DNA from: Hyphococcus sp.
GTDB lineage: Bacteria; Pseudomonadota; Alphaproteobacteria; Caulobacterales; Parvularculaceae
Assembly (NCBI GenBank): GCA_021776295.1
Contig: JAJFGE010000017.1
Span: 1 to 32,971 of the forward strand
DNA: 32,971 bases
Direction of reading: 5' to 3'
Part shown: positions 7,070 through 15,146 of the stretch, piece after piece
Layout: each line of letters opens with the position of its first letter
How positions within the stretch are numbered: the stretch's first letter is position 1
Notes under the pieces: generated by a model
What the model saw: the letters and a program-made list of their open reading frames with translations, nothing else
What the model was told of the DNA's origin: nothing
Database searches by the model: none
Position numbers and translations under genes: made by a program

Positions 7070-8848
7070 CTATTCAGCGGCGTCCTTGTTGGCGTCATCT
7101 GAATCGTCATTGGCCGCCACCGGACTGGCCGCGTCTTTGGCGGCCGCTTTGTCAGCAATTTCTGCAGCGGCTTTTTCCGCAGCTTTCGCCTTGCGTTCGG
7201 CGCGCTTTTGTTCGTCGCGCTCTTGCGCCGCGCGTTTTTTTAACGCGCGCTTGGAAGGTTCCGGCTGGGGCTCGGCTTTGGCTTTCGCCAGCGCTTCGAG
7301 CCCCTCTTCTGCAAGGGTTTTGACGGCTAAGAAATTTATCTTACCGGTGCCCTGAACTGGCATTTCATCAACGCAGATAATTTTTTTCGGAACCGCAAGT
7401 TCAGCAACGCCGTGCGATTGCGCCCAGGCGAGAAGTAGTTCGCGCGGCGCGGACGCACAATCCGTCACCAGAATAATCTGCTCGCCTTTCTTCGCGTCCG
7501 GCAAGATAGCCGCCGCGTGGAGGTTATCCGGCCACACCGCGGAGGCGCAGTTTTCAACCACCGCCAGCGACACCATCTCGCCGCCGATTTTTGCAAATCG
7601 CTTCAGCCGGCCGCGAATAGAGACATATCCCTCGTCGTTAATCGCAACGACATCGCCAGTATCGTGCCAGCCATCTTCGAGCGGTTTGATGACGCCGGGC
7701 GCATCTGCGGTGATGTAGCCGGTCATGATATTGAGCCCGCGCACATGCAATCGTCCAGCATTTTCAAGACCTTCCACCGGTTCAAGCCGCGCCTCAATGC
7801 CCGGCAGCAATTGCCCGACCGTGCCGGAGCGGATGTCGCCGGGTTGATTGGCGGCCAGCACCGGCGAGCCTTCAGTGACGCCGTAGCCTTCTAAAACCTC
7901 AAAGCCAAAGCGCCTCTGGGCGGCGGCGCGAGTCTCGTCGCGCACCCGCTCGGCGCCGCAAACTGCAATACGCAATGACGACATCGCGCCATCGGCGCTG
8001 GCGCGCATATATTGCGAAAGGAACGTGTCGGTTGCAAATAAAACCGTTGAGCCAGTTTCAAAAATCCGTTTAGGGATGATTTTAGTTTGCAAAGGCGAGG
8101 GATGCAGCACCACGCGGTGGCCATTGAGGATTGGCCATAAGGCGCCGGCGGTCAATCCGTAACAATGGAAGGTCGGCAGCGGGTTAAAGAAAATATCGGT
8201 CGGCAACAAAGTGACATGCGCAGAGATTTGCTCGGTATTGGCGATGATGTTGCGGTGAGAAAGAACCACGCCTTTCGGCGTTCCCTCTGTACCCGATGTA
8301 AATAAAATAACCCCGGGCGCATCATAATGCGGCTGTGCGGCGAGCAGTTTGGGCAGATACGGTCCCAGCACCGCCAGCGCCTTATCGCGCCGGGTGAGTT
8401 CGCCGCGGAGGTCTTCAAGATAGATGATGTCCACTGCCGGGCTCAGTTCATCGACTAAATCTTGCAGATTGGCGATCTCGATAAATTTCTTTGCGGTAAT
8501 GATGCGGCTAACTTCGGCCGCCTTGCAGGCGAGCAAAAGATTGCGCGCGCCGGAGGTGAAGTTGAGCATCGCCGGCACGCGCCCGCGCGACAGCAATGCA
8601 AAAAATGCGATTAGCGAACCGGCGCCGGTCGGCAGCAAAATACCGACCCGCTCTTTTTTCGCGAGCTTGCGCGCCATCGCCCCGCCAAGCGCAAAAGCTG
8701 CGCGGGTCAGCTCTTGGAAGGTGAATTCTTTGCCGTCGCCGTCGATCAGCGCGACGGTTGACCCGCCGCTTTTGCGGGCGCGGCTCAGAAAGGCGGAAAA
8801 TATCGCCCGCTTCGATCGGCGCTCAACGCGCTTGACAGGATCGCCCAT
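7070..8848 (-). CDS. Acyl-[ACP] synthetase, stand-alone Aas C-terminal-type AMP-binding enzyme
   Basis: A 592-residue adenylate-forming enzyme. The P-loop VILFTSGTEGTPKGVVLSH lies at about residues 181-199, followed by LPTFHCYGLTAG, EGYGVTEGSP, DGWHDTGDVV and GRLKRFAKIGGEMV. Many stretches (GVLLPTGAGS-like start, SRGRVPAMLNFTSGARN, LPGIEARLEPVEG) resemble the C-terminal half of E. coli Aas, the acyl-ACP synthetase that activates free fatty acids onto ACP with ATP. The N-terminal acyltransferase half of Aas is missing, so this is the free-standing form. The last ~55 residues are a charged Lys/Ala/Glu-rich tail, probably a coil or disordered. It lies 70 bases downstream of pyrF and is probably the last gene of the nth-pyrF operon. 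Likely job: recycling of fatty acids released during membrane turnover. Confidence 0.85.
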   Translation of the reverse strand: MGDPVKRVERRSKRAIFSAFLSRARKSGGSTVALIDGDGKEFTFQELTRAAFALGGAMARKLAKKERVGILLPTGAGSLIAFFALLSRGRVPAMLNFTSGARNLLLACKAAEVSRIITAKKFIEIANLQDLVDELSPAVDIIYLEDLRGELTRRDKALAVLGPYLPKLLAAQPHYDAPGVILFTSGTEGTPKGVVLSHRNIIANTEQISAHVTLLPTDIFFNPLPTFHCYGLTAGALWPILNGHRVVLHPSPLQTKIIPKRIFETGSTVLFATDTFLSQYMRASADGAMSSLRIAVCGAERVRDETRAAAQRRFGFEVLEGYGVTEGSPVLAANQPGDIRSGTVGQLLPGIEARLEPVEGLENAGRLHVRGLNIMTGYITADAPGVIKPLEDGWHDTGDVVAINDEGYVSIRGRLKRFAKIGGEMVSLAVVENCASAVWPDNLHAAAILPDAKKGEQIILVTDCASAPRELLLAWAQSHGVAELAVPKKIICVDEMPVQGTGKINFLAVKTLAEEGLEALAKAKAEPQPEPSKRALKKRAAQERDEQKRAERKAKAAEKAAAEIADKAAAKDAASPVAANDDSDDANKDAAE

Positions 8849-8918
8849 GGTGCTTGCCTTTCATAGCCGCGCTGAGCGTAACCGATCAGCCGCACACGCG
8901 CAAAGGTTGACAGGACAA

Positions 8919-9614
8919 TCAGGCGGCCGCTTCGATTTCCGTGAGGATCGCGCGGGCCGCCGCCGCGCGGTCGTCAGCGGCGATAATCGGCCGCCCGACC
9001 ACCAGATAATCAGCGCCGGCGCGGATTGCGTCAGCCGGCGTTGCGATACGGCTTTGGTCATGAGCGTCAGCGCCGGCGGGGCGAATACCGGGGGTGACAA
9101 TCGTTAGAGCGTCGCCAAACTGCGCCCGGATCGCGGCGGCTTCTTGCGCCGAGGCGATAATGCCGTCGGCGCCCGCCTCGGCGGCAAGCTCTGCGCGTTT
9201 TAAGACTAATGTTTCAACCGCCATATCAATCCCCGATTGGCGAAGGCTGTCGCGGTTGAGACTGGTCAGGACGGTGACGGCGAGAATTTTCAACCGCGGA
9301 TCGTCGCCGCGCCCCGCAACGGCGCCTTTAAGGACATCCGGCTCGGCATGGACGGTCAAAAAATCGCCGCCAAGTTTGCAGATGCTCCTTACGCCGCGCT
9401 CAACCGTCGCGCCGATATCGTGAAATTTAAAGTCGAGAAAAACTGATTTGCCTTCGCCGGAAAGGCGTGTCGCAAGCGCCAGCCCGCCAACCGGCATCAG
9501 CTGATAGCCGATTTTGTAAAACCCGCCAGCCGGGCCGATGGCGTCAACCGCCTCTTGCGCGGCTTCGGCGGTCGGCAGGTCAAGCGCGATGATCAGGCGG
9601 GTATGGGCGCTCAT
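8919..9614 (-). CDS. pyrF: Orotidine 5'-phosphate decarboxylase
   Basis: PyrF decarboxylates OMP to UMP, the last step of de novo pyrimidine synthesis, as a cytosolic TIM-barrel dimer. The 231 residues match the short bacterial (group 1) form. The catalytic charge network is intact: K34 in FYKIGYQL and D61, K63 and D66 in FLDFKFHDIG, with the start IIALDLP (D12) binding phosphoribosyl. The C-terminal phosphate loop reads ADYLVVGRPIIAADDRAAAA. The start ATG overlaps the end of nth by ATGA (9611-9614), which fixes the start and suggests translational coupling. Confidence 0.97.
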   Translation of the reverse strand: MSAHTRLIIALDLPTAEAAQEAVDAIGPAGGFYKIGYQLMPVGGLALATRLSGEGKSVFLDFKFHDIGATVERGVRSICKLGGDFLTVHAEPDVLKGAVAGRGDDPRLKILAVTVLTSLNRDSLRQSGIDMAVETLVLKRAELAAEAGADGIIASAQEAAAIRAQFGDALTIVTPGIRPAGADAHDQSRIATPADAIRAGADYLVVGRPIIAADDRAAAARAILTEIEAAA

Positions 9615-10360
9615 GCAGGAGCCTTCCGTTTTGTTTTTCGTTTGGGCAGCGCGGATTTAAGCTTTGGCGCACTGGCCATTTTGCGTTTGGGTTTTGCCGG
9701 CTTTCTGGCATCGCTGTTAAAGACTTTATCTTTGTAAAGACAAAGGTTGACAATCGAACAGGCGCCGCAATCGGGGTTTCGCGCCTTGCAGACATAACGG
9801 CCATGCAGGATCAGCCAGTGATGGGCGTGGCGCTTAAACTCCGGCGGGGTGATTTTCTCGAGGCCAGCCTCGACCTCCAGCGGGTTTTTCCCGGGCGCAA
9901 GGCCGGTTCGGTTCGAGACCCGGAAAATATGTGTATCGACGGCGATGGTCTCCGCGCCGAAGGCGACATTCATCACCACATTGGCGGTCTTGCGGCCGAC
10001 GCCGGGCAGGCGCTCCAGCGCGTCACGGGTCTGCGGCACCGCGCCGTCATAATCCGCCAGCAGCATCTGTGACAGGCCGATGACGTTCTTGGCCTTGTTG
10101 CGCCACAGCCCGATGGTCTTGATGTAATCGCCGAGTTTGTTCTCGCCAAGCGCAACCATCGCCTGCGGCGTATCAGCGACGGCGAAGAGTTGTTTGGTAG
10201 CCTTGTTGACCCCCTCATCGGTCGCCTGCGCCGATAGAGCGACCGCGACGGTGAGAGTGAACGGGTCTTTATAATAAAGCTCGGTTTGCGGTTCCGGGAT
10301 CATCGCAGCCAGGCGTTGAAATAGCGCTCTCGCATTGGCTCGGGTCATTTTCCGGGGCAT
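9611..10360 (-). CDS. nth: Endonuclease III with basic C-terminal tail
   Basis: Nth is a DNA glycosylase with AP-lyase activity that removes oxidised pyrimidines in base-excision repair. The helix-hairpin-helix LPGVGRKTANVV carries the catalytic Lys K124, and VDTHIFRVSNR carries the catalytic Asp D142. The four cysteines of the [4Fe-4S] cluster, C191, C198, C201 and C207, have the exact C-X6-C-X2-C-X5-C spacing. About 35 residues follow the cluster, rich in Lys, Arg, Ala and Pro (ARKPAKPKRKM, LPKRKTKRKAPA). Such a tail is not part of E. coli Nth and could add non-specific DNA binding. It is divergent from the DUF2244 gene, a frequent neighbour in Alphaproteobacteria. Confidence 0.97.
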   Translation of the reverse strand: MPRKMTRANARALFQRLAAMIPEPQTELYYKDPFTLTVAVALSAQATDEGVNKATKQLFAVADTPQAMVALGENKLGDYIKTIGLWRNKAKNVIGLSQMLLADYDGAVPQTRDALERLPGVGRKTANVVMNVAFGAETIAVDTHIFRVSNRTGLAPGKNPLEVEAGLEKITPPEFKRHAHHWLILHGRYVCKARNPDCGACSIVNLCLYKDKVFNSDARKPAKPKRKMASAPKLKSALPKRKTKRKAPA

Positions 10361-10467
10361 CGTCTGGTCTTTCGCTTCGCGCCGCGACCATAGCGCTACC
10401 TGCGCGGGCGTAAAGTTTCCAGCCGACGGTAATTGCCGCCGCGCCCCGGCGCGACTATGCTTGGCCC

Positions 10468-11019
10468 ATGCGTCGCGTATCTGACATTGAGACTATGCCG
10501 CCAGCCGCGAAAGGGCGCGCCTCATCAAGCTCCGGCCTTGAAGATATCGCCGGCGCCGAGGCGCCAAGCCTCTTTGATGCCGTCCTCCATCCCAATCGCT
10601 CTTTGCCTAATGCCGGCTTTATAGCGGTGATGAGCATCGTGATTGGCGCCAATATTGTGTTCGGGAGCTTTTTTTACGCCATTGGCGCCTGGCCGGTGAT
10701 CGGCTTTTGCGGGCTTGATATTTTGCTGGTCTGGGCCGCCTTCAAGCTTAGCTATCGTCAGGGGCGGTTATGCGAACGGGTGCGTGTGACGGGTGAAGAC
10801 ATGTGGGTCGCCCGGGTCTTGCCCTCAGGCCATGAGACCCGCTGGTGCATGGCGCCGTTCTGGACACGGGTCGAGATCGACAATCCGGTGCGCCATGAAA
10901 GCCAGGTGCGTGTGACGTCAAAAGGCAAAACCCTTATTCTCGGCGCGTTTCTGTCGCCGCCGGAGCGGGGCCGTTTTGCTGCGGCCTTGTCCCACGCCTT
11001 GGGCGCGGCGCGGTCTTAG
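10468..11019 (+). CDS. DUF2244 family membrane protein
   Basis: A 183-residue membrane protein of the DUF2244 family. Two closely spaced hydrophobic helices (about residues 50-70, FIAVMSIVIGANIVFGSFFY, and 74-92, WPVIGFCGLDILLVWAAFKL) form a hairpin. They are preceded by the characteristic LHPNRSL stretch and followed by a soluble domain with TRWCMAPFWTRVEI and the C-terminal GAFLSPPERGRFAAALSHAL motif. The biochemical role is unknown. Its place next to nth matches what is seen in many Alphaproteobacteria. An ATG nine codons inside the frame is possible, but the start at 10468 is kept. Upstream, 107 bases separate it from the divergent nth. Confidence 0.85.
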   Translation: MRRVSDIETMPPAAKGRASSSSGLEDIAGAEAPSLFDAVLHPNRSLPNAGFIAVMSIVIGANIVFGSFFYAIGAWPVIGFCGLDILLVWAAFKLSYRQGRLCERVRVTGEDMWVARVLPSGHETRWCMAPFWTRVEIDNPVRHESQVRVTSKGKTLILGAFLSPPERGRFAAALSHALGAARS

Positions 11020-11060
11020 TTTACACAACGAACGCAACTCAATCCGGCGGAAAGCCTCAA

Positions 11061-11603
11061 ATGGTCTGGTTCTTTGTCATTATCACGGTTCCGTTGCTCG
11101 GTGCGGCAGTCTTTTATTGGCGCTGGCGGCGGATGATTGACGCTGAGATTGCTGAAGGTGCGGCTATTGAGTGGGCGCATCTGCAAAAACATGAGCCGGA
11201 ATTTTTGGCTGGCATGAGCGAGGAAAAATTCCGCGAGATTTACGCGCTTGTGCATACGCCGCGTTTTCCGGGCTATGCGCTGGCGATGACCCTGACGTTC
11301 TTTGCTTCGCTGCCCGTGACTTTCGCGGTTCTGGCGCTTGTGCTTTGGGGCGCGCAAGCCGTCGGCGCCGTGCCGGAGCCGGTCGATGTCGCCAATCGTT
11401 TGTTGCTCGATGATGGCGAATTATTATTTTTCCGCTCAACGCCGCCGGAAGCGGCGCTTTATTATATTCGTGATGTTTCCGGGTTTTATTATTTCTTTGG
11501 CGTCCTCGCCGCCTGGCTCGGCATTGTCGCGTTTTTCATGCGCCGTTTTCATCGCCGCCGTCCGGGTTATCTGCGCGATGAAATCATCCGCACCCGCGAG
11601 TAA
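11061..11603 (+). CDS. Hypothetical three-helix membrane protein
   Basis: A 180-residue protein I do not assign to a named family. Three hydrophobic helices are visible: near residues 2-20 (VWFFVIITVPLLGAAVFYW), 73-95 (ALAMTLTFFASLPVTFAVLALVL) and 143-163 (YYFFGVLAAWLGIVAFFM). Between the first two lies a soluble stretch with EFLAGMSEEKFREIYALVHTPRFPGY. The C-terminus is strongly basic (RRFHRRRPGYLRDEI), so it probably faces the cytoplasm. It starts 41 bases after the DUF2244 gene and ends 13 bases before gloA, so the three genes may be co-transcribed. Intact and in the same base composition as its neighbours. Confidence 0.75.
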   Translation: MVWFFVIITVPLLGAAVFYWRWRRMIDAEIAEGAAIEWAHLQKHEPEFLAGMSEEKFREIYALVHTPRFPGYALAMTLTFFASLPVTFAVLALVLWGAQAVGAVPEPVDVANRLLLDDGELLFFRSTPPEAALYYIRDVSGFYYFFGVLAAWLGIVAFFMRRFHRRRPGYLRDEIIRTRE

Positions 11604-11616
11604 ACAGGAGGCTTTC

Positions 11617-12057
11617 GTGCAATTTCTTCACACTATGGTTCGTGTTCGCGACCTCGATATTTCGCTGGGTTTTTACTGTAACAAGCTCGGCCTTGTGGAA
11701 GTCAATCGCTATGAGAATGAGCATGCGCGCTTCACGCTGGTATTTCTCGCCGCGCCGGACGATGTCGCGCGCGCCAAAGAAGACCAGGCGCCGCTGGTTG
11801 AGCTTACTCATAATTGGGACACGGAAGACTATGAGGGCGGGCGCAATTTTGGCCATCTCGCCTATCGGGTCGATGATATTTACCAGGCGTGCCAGCGCCT
11901 GATGGATGGCGGCGTCACCATCAACCGGCCGCCGCGCGACGGGCATATGGCGTTTGTGCGCTCGCCCGACGGCATCTCTATTGAGCTTCTGCAAAAGGGC
12001 GAGGCGCTTAAGCCCAGAGCGCCCTGGACGGAGATGGAAAACACAGGAAACTGGTAA
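11617..12057 (+). CDS. gloA: Lactoylglutathione lyase (glyoxalase I)
   Basis: Glyoxalase I converts the hemithioacetal of methylglyoxal and glutathione to S-lactoylglutathione, the first step in methylglyoxal detoxification. The 146 residues begin at a GTG (11617) preceded by a good AGGAG site; an upstream in-frame ATG would give a protein buried in the preceding gene and is rejected. All four metal ligands are present at the positions known from the E. coli enzyme: H5, E62, H80 and E123. The family signatures VRVRDLDISLGFYCNKLGL, GHLAYRVDDIY and FVRSPDGISIELLQKG are intact. Bacterial enzymes of this length are usually Ni2+-dependent, which is inference here. The ribosome binding site lies just after the stop of the preceding gene. 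Confidence 0.95.
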   Translation: MQFLHTMVRVRDLDISLGFYCNKLGLVEVNRYENEHARFTLVFLAAPDDVARAKEDQAPLVELTHNWDTEDYEGGRNFGHLAYRVDDIYQACQRLMDGGVTINRPPRDGHMAFVRSPDGISIELLQKGEALKPRAPWTEMENTGNW

Positions 12058-12130
12058 TCTTAGGCAACTTGTTTATTGCTTCTTTAATGCGCATCAGCTG
12101 ATAAAACCGTAACGTATAAAAGGCTCGCCG

Positions 12131-13105
12131 ATGACGGAAATCTCCGTTTCTCTTAACCATGTCAGCAAACGCTACGGCGCCTTCACGGCGGTTGATGATC
12201 TCTCATTTGAGGTGGCGAAAGGCGAAATCTATGGGTTTTTAGGGCCCAATGGCGCCGGTAAAACCACCACCTTGCGGATGATGCTCGATATTATCAGCCC
12301 GAGCGCCGGGGCCTTGGAAGTTCTCGGCTCGACCTCGGCCATCACCGTGCGCCAGCGGATTGGCTATCTTCCCGAAGAGCGCGGCCTTTACCGGAAAATG
12401 AAAGCTGCTGAATCGATTGCCTATTTTGCACAGCTGCGCGGGGTTCCAAAAAAGAAAGCCTATGCCAAAGCTTATGAGCTGCTCGAGCAATTCGGGCTGA
12501 AAAAATTCGCCCGGTCCAAAACCGAAGCGCTGTCCAAAGGCATGGCGCAAAAGGTTCAGCTCTTGACAACCATCGCCCACGAGCCGGAGCTGCTTATTCT
12601 TGACGAGCCGTTTTCCGGGCTTGACCCGATCAACCAGCAGACGCTGGAAGAGTTGATCAGACATCAAAGTGAAAGCGGGCGGACGATCATTTTTTCAACC
12701 CATGTGATGCAGCATGCCGAACGCTTATGCGACCGCTTCCTGATTATCGCCGAGGGCCAAAAGCGGTTTGAGGGCACGCTCGGTGAGGCGCGCGCCGCCT
12801 TCGCTCAGCGCCTGCATGTGCGCAGCACCGCTTCCGCGCAAGCCTTAAGAGAGCTTGGCGGCGTGTTGAACATTCGCGTTGAAGAGGCGGGACGGGAAGG
12901 CGAGGAAACGACGTATGAAATCGAGCTTGAAGATGGCGCCGATGCGCAGGAATTTTTGAAAAAGGCAATCGCCGCCGGCATCGCCATCACGCGGTTTGAA
13001 CAGGCCGGGGCGACGTTGCATGATATTTTCGTGGCGCTTGCCGGTGATGAACAAGACGCTGCGCAACCTGGCGCTGCGACTTTGCACAAGGCGGCGGCGG
13101 AATGA
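12131..13105 (+). CDS. ABC exporter ATP-binding protein, NatA-type
   Basis: The 324-residue cytoplasmic ATPase of an ABC-2 exporter. Walker A is GPNGAGKTT (38-46), Walker B is LLILDEPFSGLDP, and the switch histidine is in IIFSTHVMQHAERLCD. The ABC signature is ALSKGMAQK, the LSKGM variant typical of NatA/CcmA-like ATPases rather than LSGGQ. A C-terminal region of about 90 residues (from TLGEARAAFAQRLHVRS) matches the accessory DUF4162-type domain of this group. It overlaps the permease gene by ATGA, which makes a firm two-gene operon. NatAB of Bacillus exports Na+. Substrate is not readable here, and drug or lipid export is equally possible. Confidence 0.9.
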   Translation: MTEISVSLNHVSKRYGAFTAVDDLSFEVAKGEIYGFLGPNGAGKTTTLRMMLDIISPSAGALEVLGSTSAITVRQRIGYLPEERGLYRKMKAAESIAYFAQLRGVPKKKAYAKAYELLEQFGLKKFARSKTEALSKGMAQKVQLLTTIAHEPELLILDEPFSGLDPINQQTLEELIRHQSESGRTIIFSTHVMQHAERLCDRFLIIAEGQKRFEGTLGEARAAFAQRLHVRSTASAQALRELGGVLNIRVEEAGREGEETTYEIELEDGADAQEFLKKAIAAGIAITRFEQAGATLHDIFVALAGDEQDAAQPGAATLHKAAAE

Positions 13106-14628
13106 ATGCGATCCGCCTCATCGCCTGGCGCGAATACAAGCAATATGTGTTCTCAAGGGGTTTTTTGCTGTTTCTGGTGCTGTTTCCCATGGGCATGGTT
13201 CTCATCGGCGGCGCCATGGGGTTGCTGGAGCGGTCCAAGCCGACCCGGCATTTTGTCGTCTATGATGAAACCGAATTGTATACAGATGATATAGACCGGG
13301 AAATTGCGCGGCGCCATTTGCGCGCGTCGGTAAATCTCTGGGATATGTATCTCAGCGTCAACGCCGAAGCCGAAGCACTTGAGGCGGGCTCTATCCCGGA
13401 GCCTTTTTCAGCGCCGGATTTAACCGATCGCCGCCTCACCGCCTTTGAAGAAGCGGGCGGGTTTGATGCCGCCGCCGCCGCCGCGGCGCCGTTTTTAAAA
13501 CCTGGCGCGCCCGCATTTGTGCAGCCAAAGCAAGTGTTTCGCCGGATTGAGCTGCCGGCGGATGCGGCGAGGGCGTCCAGCCTGACGGCGGTGGAAGCAG
13601 CGCTGCGGCCTTATCTGCTCGAACAACGCCTTGCACGGATTGACGAGGATGATGCCGCGAAGTTGTTTGCAGCGATATTAATTCCAAAAGGCTTCGGCGC
13701 CGATGAGGATGCAGCGCCGGCGCAATATTGGAGCCGCAATCTTACCGACCAGGCGCTGGAGGCGATCGTCACCTCGGCGCTTAATTTAGCGTTGCAGCGC
13801 CAGGCGATCATCGATTTTGGATTGCCGCAAGAAGCGCTTGACGAAGTGGCGGAGATTGATGCGCCGGTCTCGGCGTTTCGTCCTGACCGGGCGCCGGGCA
13901 AGGGCGAACTTGGCATAAAGGATAGAATTGAAACCGCGCTGCCGGCGGTTCTCACCTATATGCTGCTGATCATTATTTTTGGCGTCGGCAATTTGTTGTT
14001 GACCAACACGATTGAGGAACGCTCCAATAAAATCGTCGAAATCCTGCTCTCCTCGGTCACCGCAAACCAGCTGATGATGGGCAAACTCATCGGCATTGCC
14101 GCTGTCGGCCTGACCATGCCGACGATATTTCTGCTCGGCGGATTAGGCACGGCGATTGCTGCCGGCGGCGACGGCAATATTATGGGAATGGCGTTTGAAA
14201 CCTTGTTTTCGACCAACTTGTTGTTGGTCTATGTGTTTTATTTTCTCTGCGCCTATCTGATTTTTTCAACCATCTTTCTGGCGATCGGCGCGGTCTCCAA
14301 CTCCTTGCAGGATGCGCAATCTTACATGGGGCCGGTGATGTTATTGGTGTTTGCGCCACTGCCGTTCATGATCTTGGTTTTTGAAAACCCCAATGGTCTC
14401 GTCGCCAGCATTCTCACATGGATACCCATCTACACCCCCTATGCGGTGATGATGCGGGCCGCAGCCTCGCCGCCAATGTGGGAAATCCTCGGCGCCACCG
14501 CGCTGATGCTCGCCTTCACAATTTTCCTGATACGGATTATGGGGCGAATCTTCCGCCAGGCGATCCTACAGGCCGCACCGCCAAAAATCCGCGAGGTCTG
14601 GAAGCTGGCGAGGAAGGAAACGTCGTAG
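13102..14628 (+). CDS. ABC-2 type permease, NatB-type, with large extracytoplasmic domain
   Basis: The 508-residue membrane partner of the preceding ATPase. The first helix is at about residues 18-38 (GFLLFLVLFPMGMVLIGGAMG). A long soluble segment of about 240 residues follows, predicted outside the cytoplasm. Then comes a compact bundle of five or six helices from about residue 286 to 495, including PAVLTYMLLIIIFGVGNLLL and a helix after the conserved cytoplasmic IEERSNKIVEILLSSVTANQLMMGKLIG. That last stretch is the coupling region found in NatB-like permeases. The large external loop after helix 1 is also typical of this subfamily. The gene ends in a convergent intergenic region with dispersed repeat copy A. 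Confidence 0.88.
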   Translation: MNAIRLIAWREYKQYVFSRGFLLFLVLFPMGMVLIGGAMGLLERSKPTRHFVVYDETELYTDDIDREIARRHLRASVNLWDMYLSVNAEAEALEAGSIPEPFSAPDLTDRRLTAFEEAGGFDAAAAAAAPFLKPGAPAFVQPKQVFRRIELPADAARASSLTAVEAALRPYLLEQRLARIDEDDAAKLFAAILIPKGFGADEDAAPAQYWSRNLTDQALEAIVTSALNLALQRQAIIDFGLPQEALDEVAEIDAPVSAFRPDRAPGKGELGIKDRIETALPAVLTYMLLIIIFGVGNLLLTNTIEERSNKIVEILLSSVTANQLMMGKLIGIAAVGLTMPTIFLLGGLGTAIAAGGDGNIMGMAFETLFSTNLLLVYVFYFLCAYLIFSTIFLAIGAVSNSLQDAQSYMGPVMLLVFAPLPFMILVFENPNGLVASILTWIPIYTPYAVMMRAAASPPMWEILGATALMLAFTIFLIRIMGRIFRQAILQAAPPKIREVWKLARKETS

Positions 14629-14692
14629 CGCCTGATCCAAAACGAATTGAGTCATTTTCAATCCGTTAGCGCTGGTGAAACCTCCCTTGTGT

Positions 14693-14815
14693 TATTGCCG
14701 GTCTTGTACCGGCAATCCAGGGAGGCAAGCCTTTGTTTGCCCTGGATCACCGGAATAAATCCGGTGATGACATTGCTGATTTTGCGTACTTATTTTTGAG
14801 TCAGACATTTAGCCT
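14693..14815. repeat. Intergenic palindromic repeat, copy A
   Basis: This spacer element between convergent genes shares several blocks with copy B at 21163-21313: ATTGCCGG ... CCGGCAATCCAG, GAGGCAAGC, a block CTGGATCACCGGAATAAAT continuing into CCG and TGATGACA, and TTTTGAGTCAGAC at the distal end. It folds into hairpins: ATTGCCGG with CCGGCAAT, and ATCACCGGA (14746-14754) with TCCGGTGAT (14760-14768) across five bases. There is no coding potential. It could act as a bidirectional terminator or an mRNA stabiliser, or be a small non-autonomous mobile repeat. The rest of the 204-base spacer holds nothing else I can name. Confidence 0.75.
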
Positions 14816-14832
14816 GGCGGCGGGCTTAAATT

Positions 14833-15030
14833 TTATTGTTCCCCTTCAGCCCGATAGACAAACTTGCGGTCGCAATAGCCGCACTCGGCCTCGCCATCTT
14901 CCAGTGAATACCACACCAGCGGGTGGCCAAGCGGGCCGCCGCCGTCGCAGGAGATGCGGCGCTTGTCGACATAGATGATTTCCGGGTCCGGGGCGGTGGT
15001 GGATTTCGTATCGCTCATGACGCGGCTCAT
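14833..15030 (-). CDS. Zinc-finger (CHCC type) domain protein
   Basis: A 65-residue protein of the zf-CHCC family, related to the mitochondrial complex I subunit NDUFS6. The zinc ligands C28, H36, C50 and C53 are all present in the arrangement ISCDGGGPLGHPLVWYSL ... ECGYCDRKFVY. Alphaproteobacterial homologues are small soluble proteins thought to be linked to complex I, but a role for this copy is inference. Start at 15030 is taken; a second in-frame ATG at 15018 would shorten a poorly conserved N-terminus. The gene lies downstream of repeat copy A, convergent with the NatB-type permease, and is divergent from the ATPase at 15147. Confidence 0.9.
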   Translation of the reverse strand: MSRVMSDTKSTTAPDPEIIYVDKRRISCDGGGPLGHPLVWYSLEDGEAECGYCDRKFVYRAEGEQ

Positions 15031-15089
15031 TTCTGTTGTTTAAACTGCATTGCAGGCGTCAAATCACTTCGTCAAGGGCGCCCCCGACG

Positions 15090-15118
15090 TTGACCTTCGC
15101 GCCGCGCGTGATGATATG
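15090..15118 (+). promoter_or_regulatory. Candidate promoter for the orphan ABC ATPase
   Basis: TTGACC (15090-15095), a 17-base spacer and GATATG (15113-15118) resemble a sigma-70 promoter and lie about 30 bases before the ATG at 15147, giving a short leader. Confidence 0.4.
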
Positions 15119-15146
15119 GCCCCGACAATAGTTTGAAAGCCCCCTA

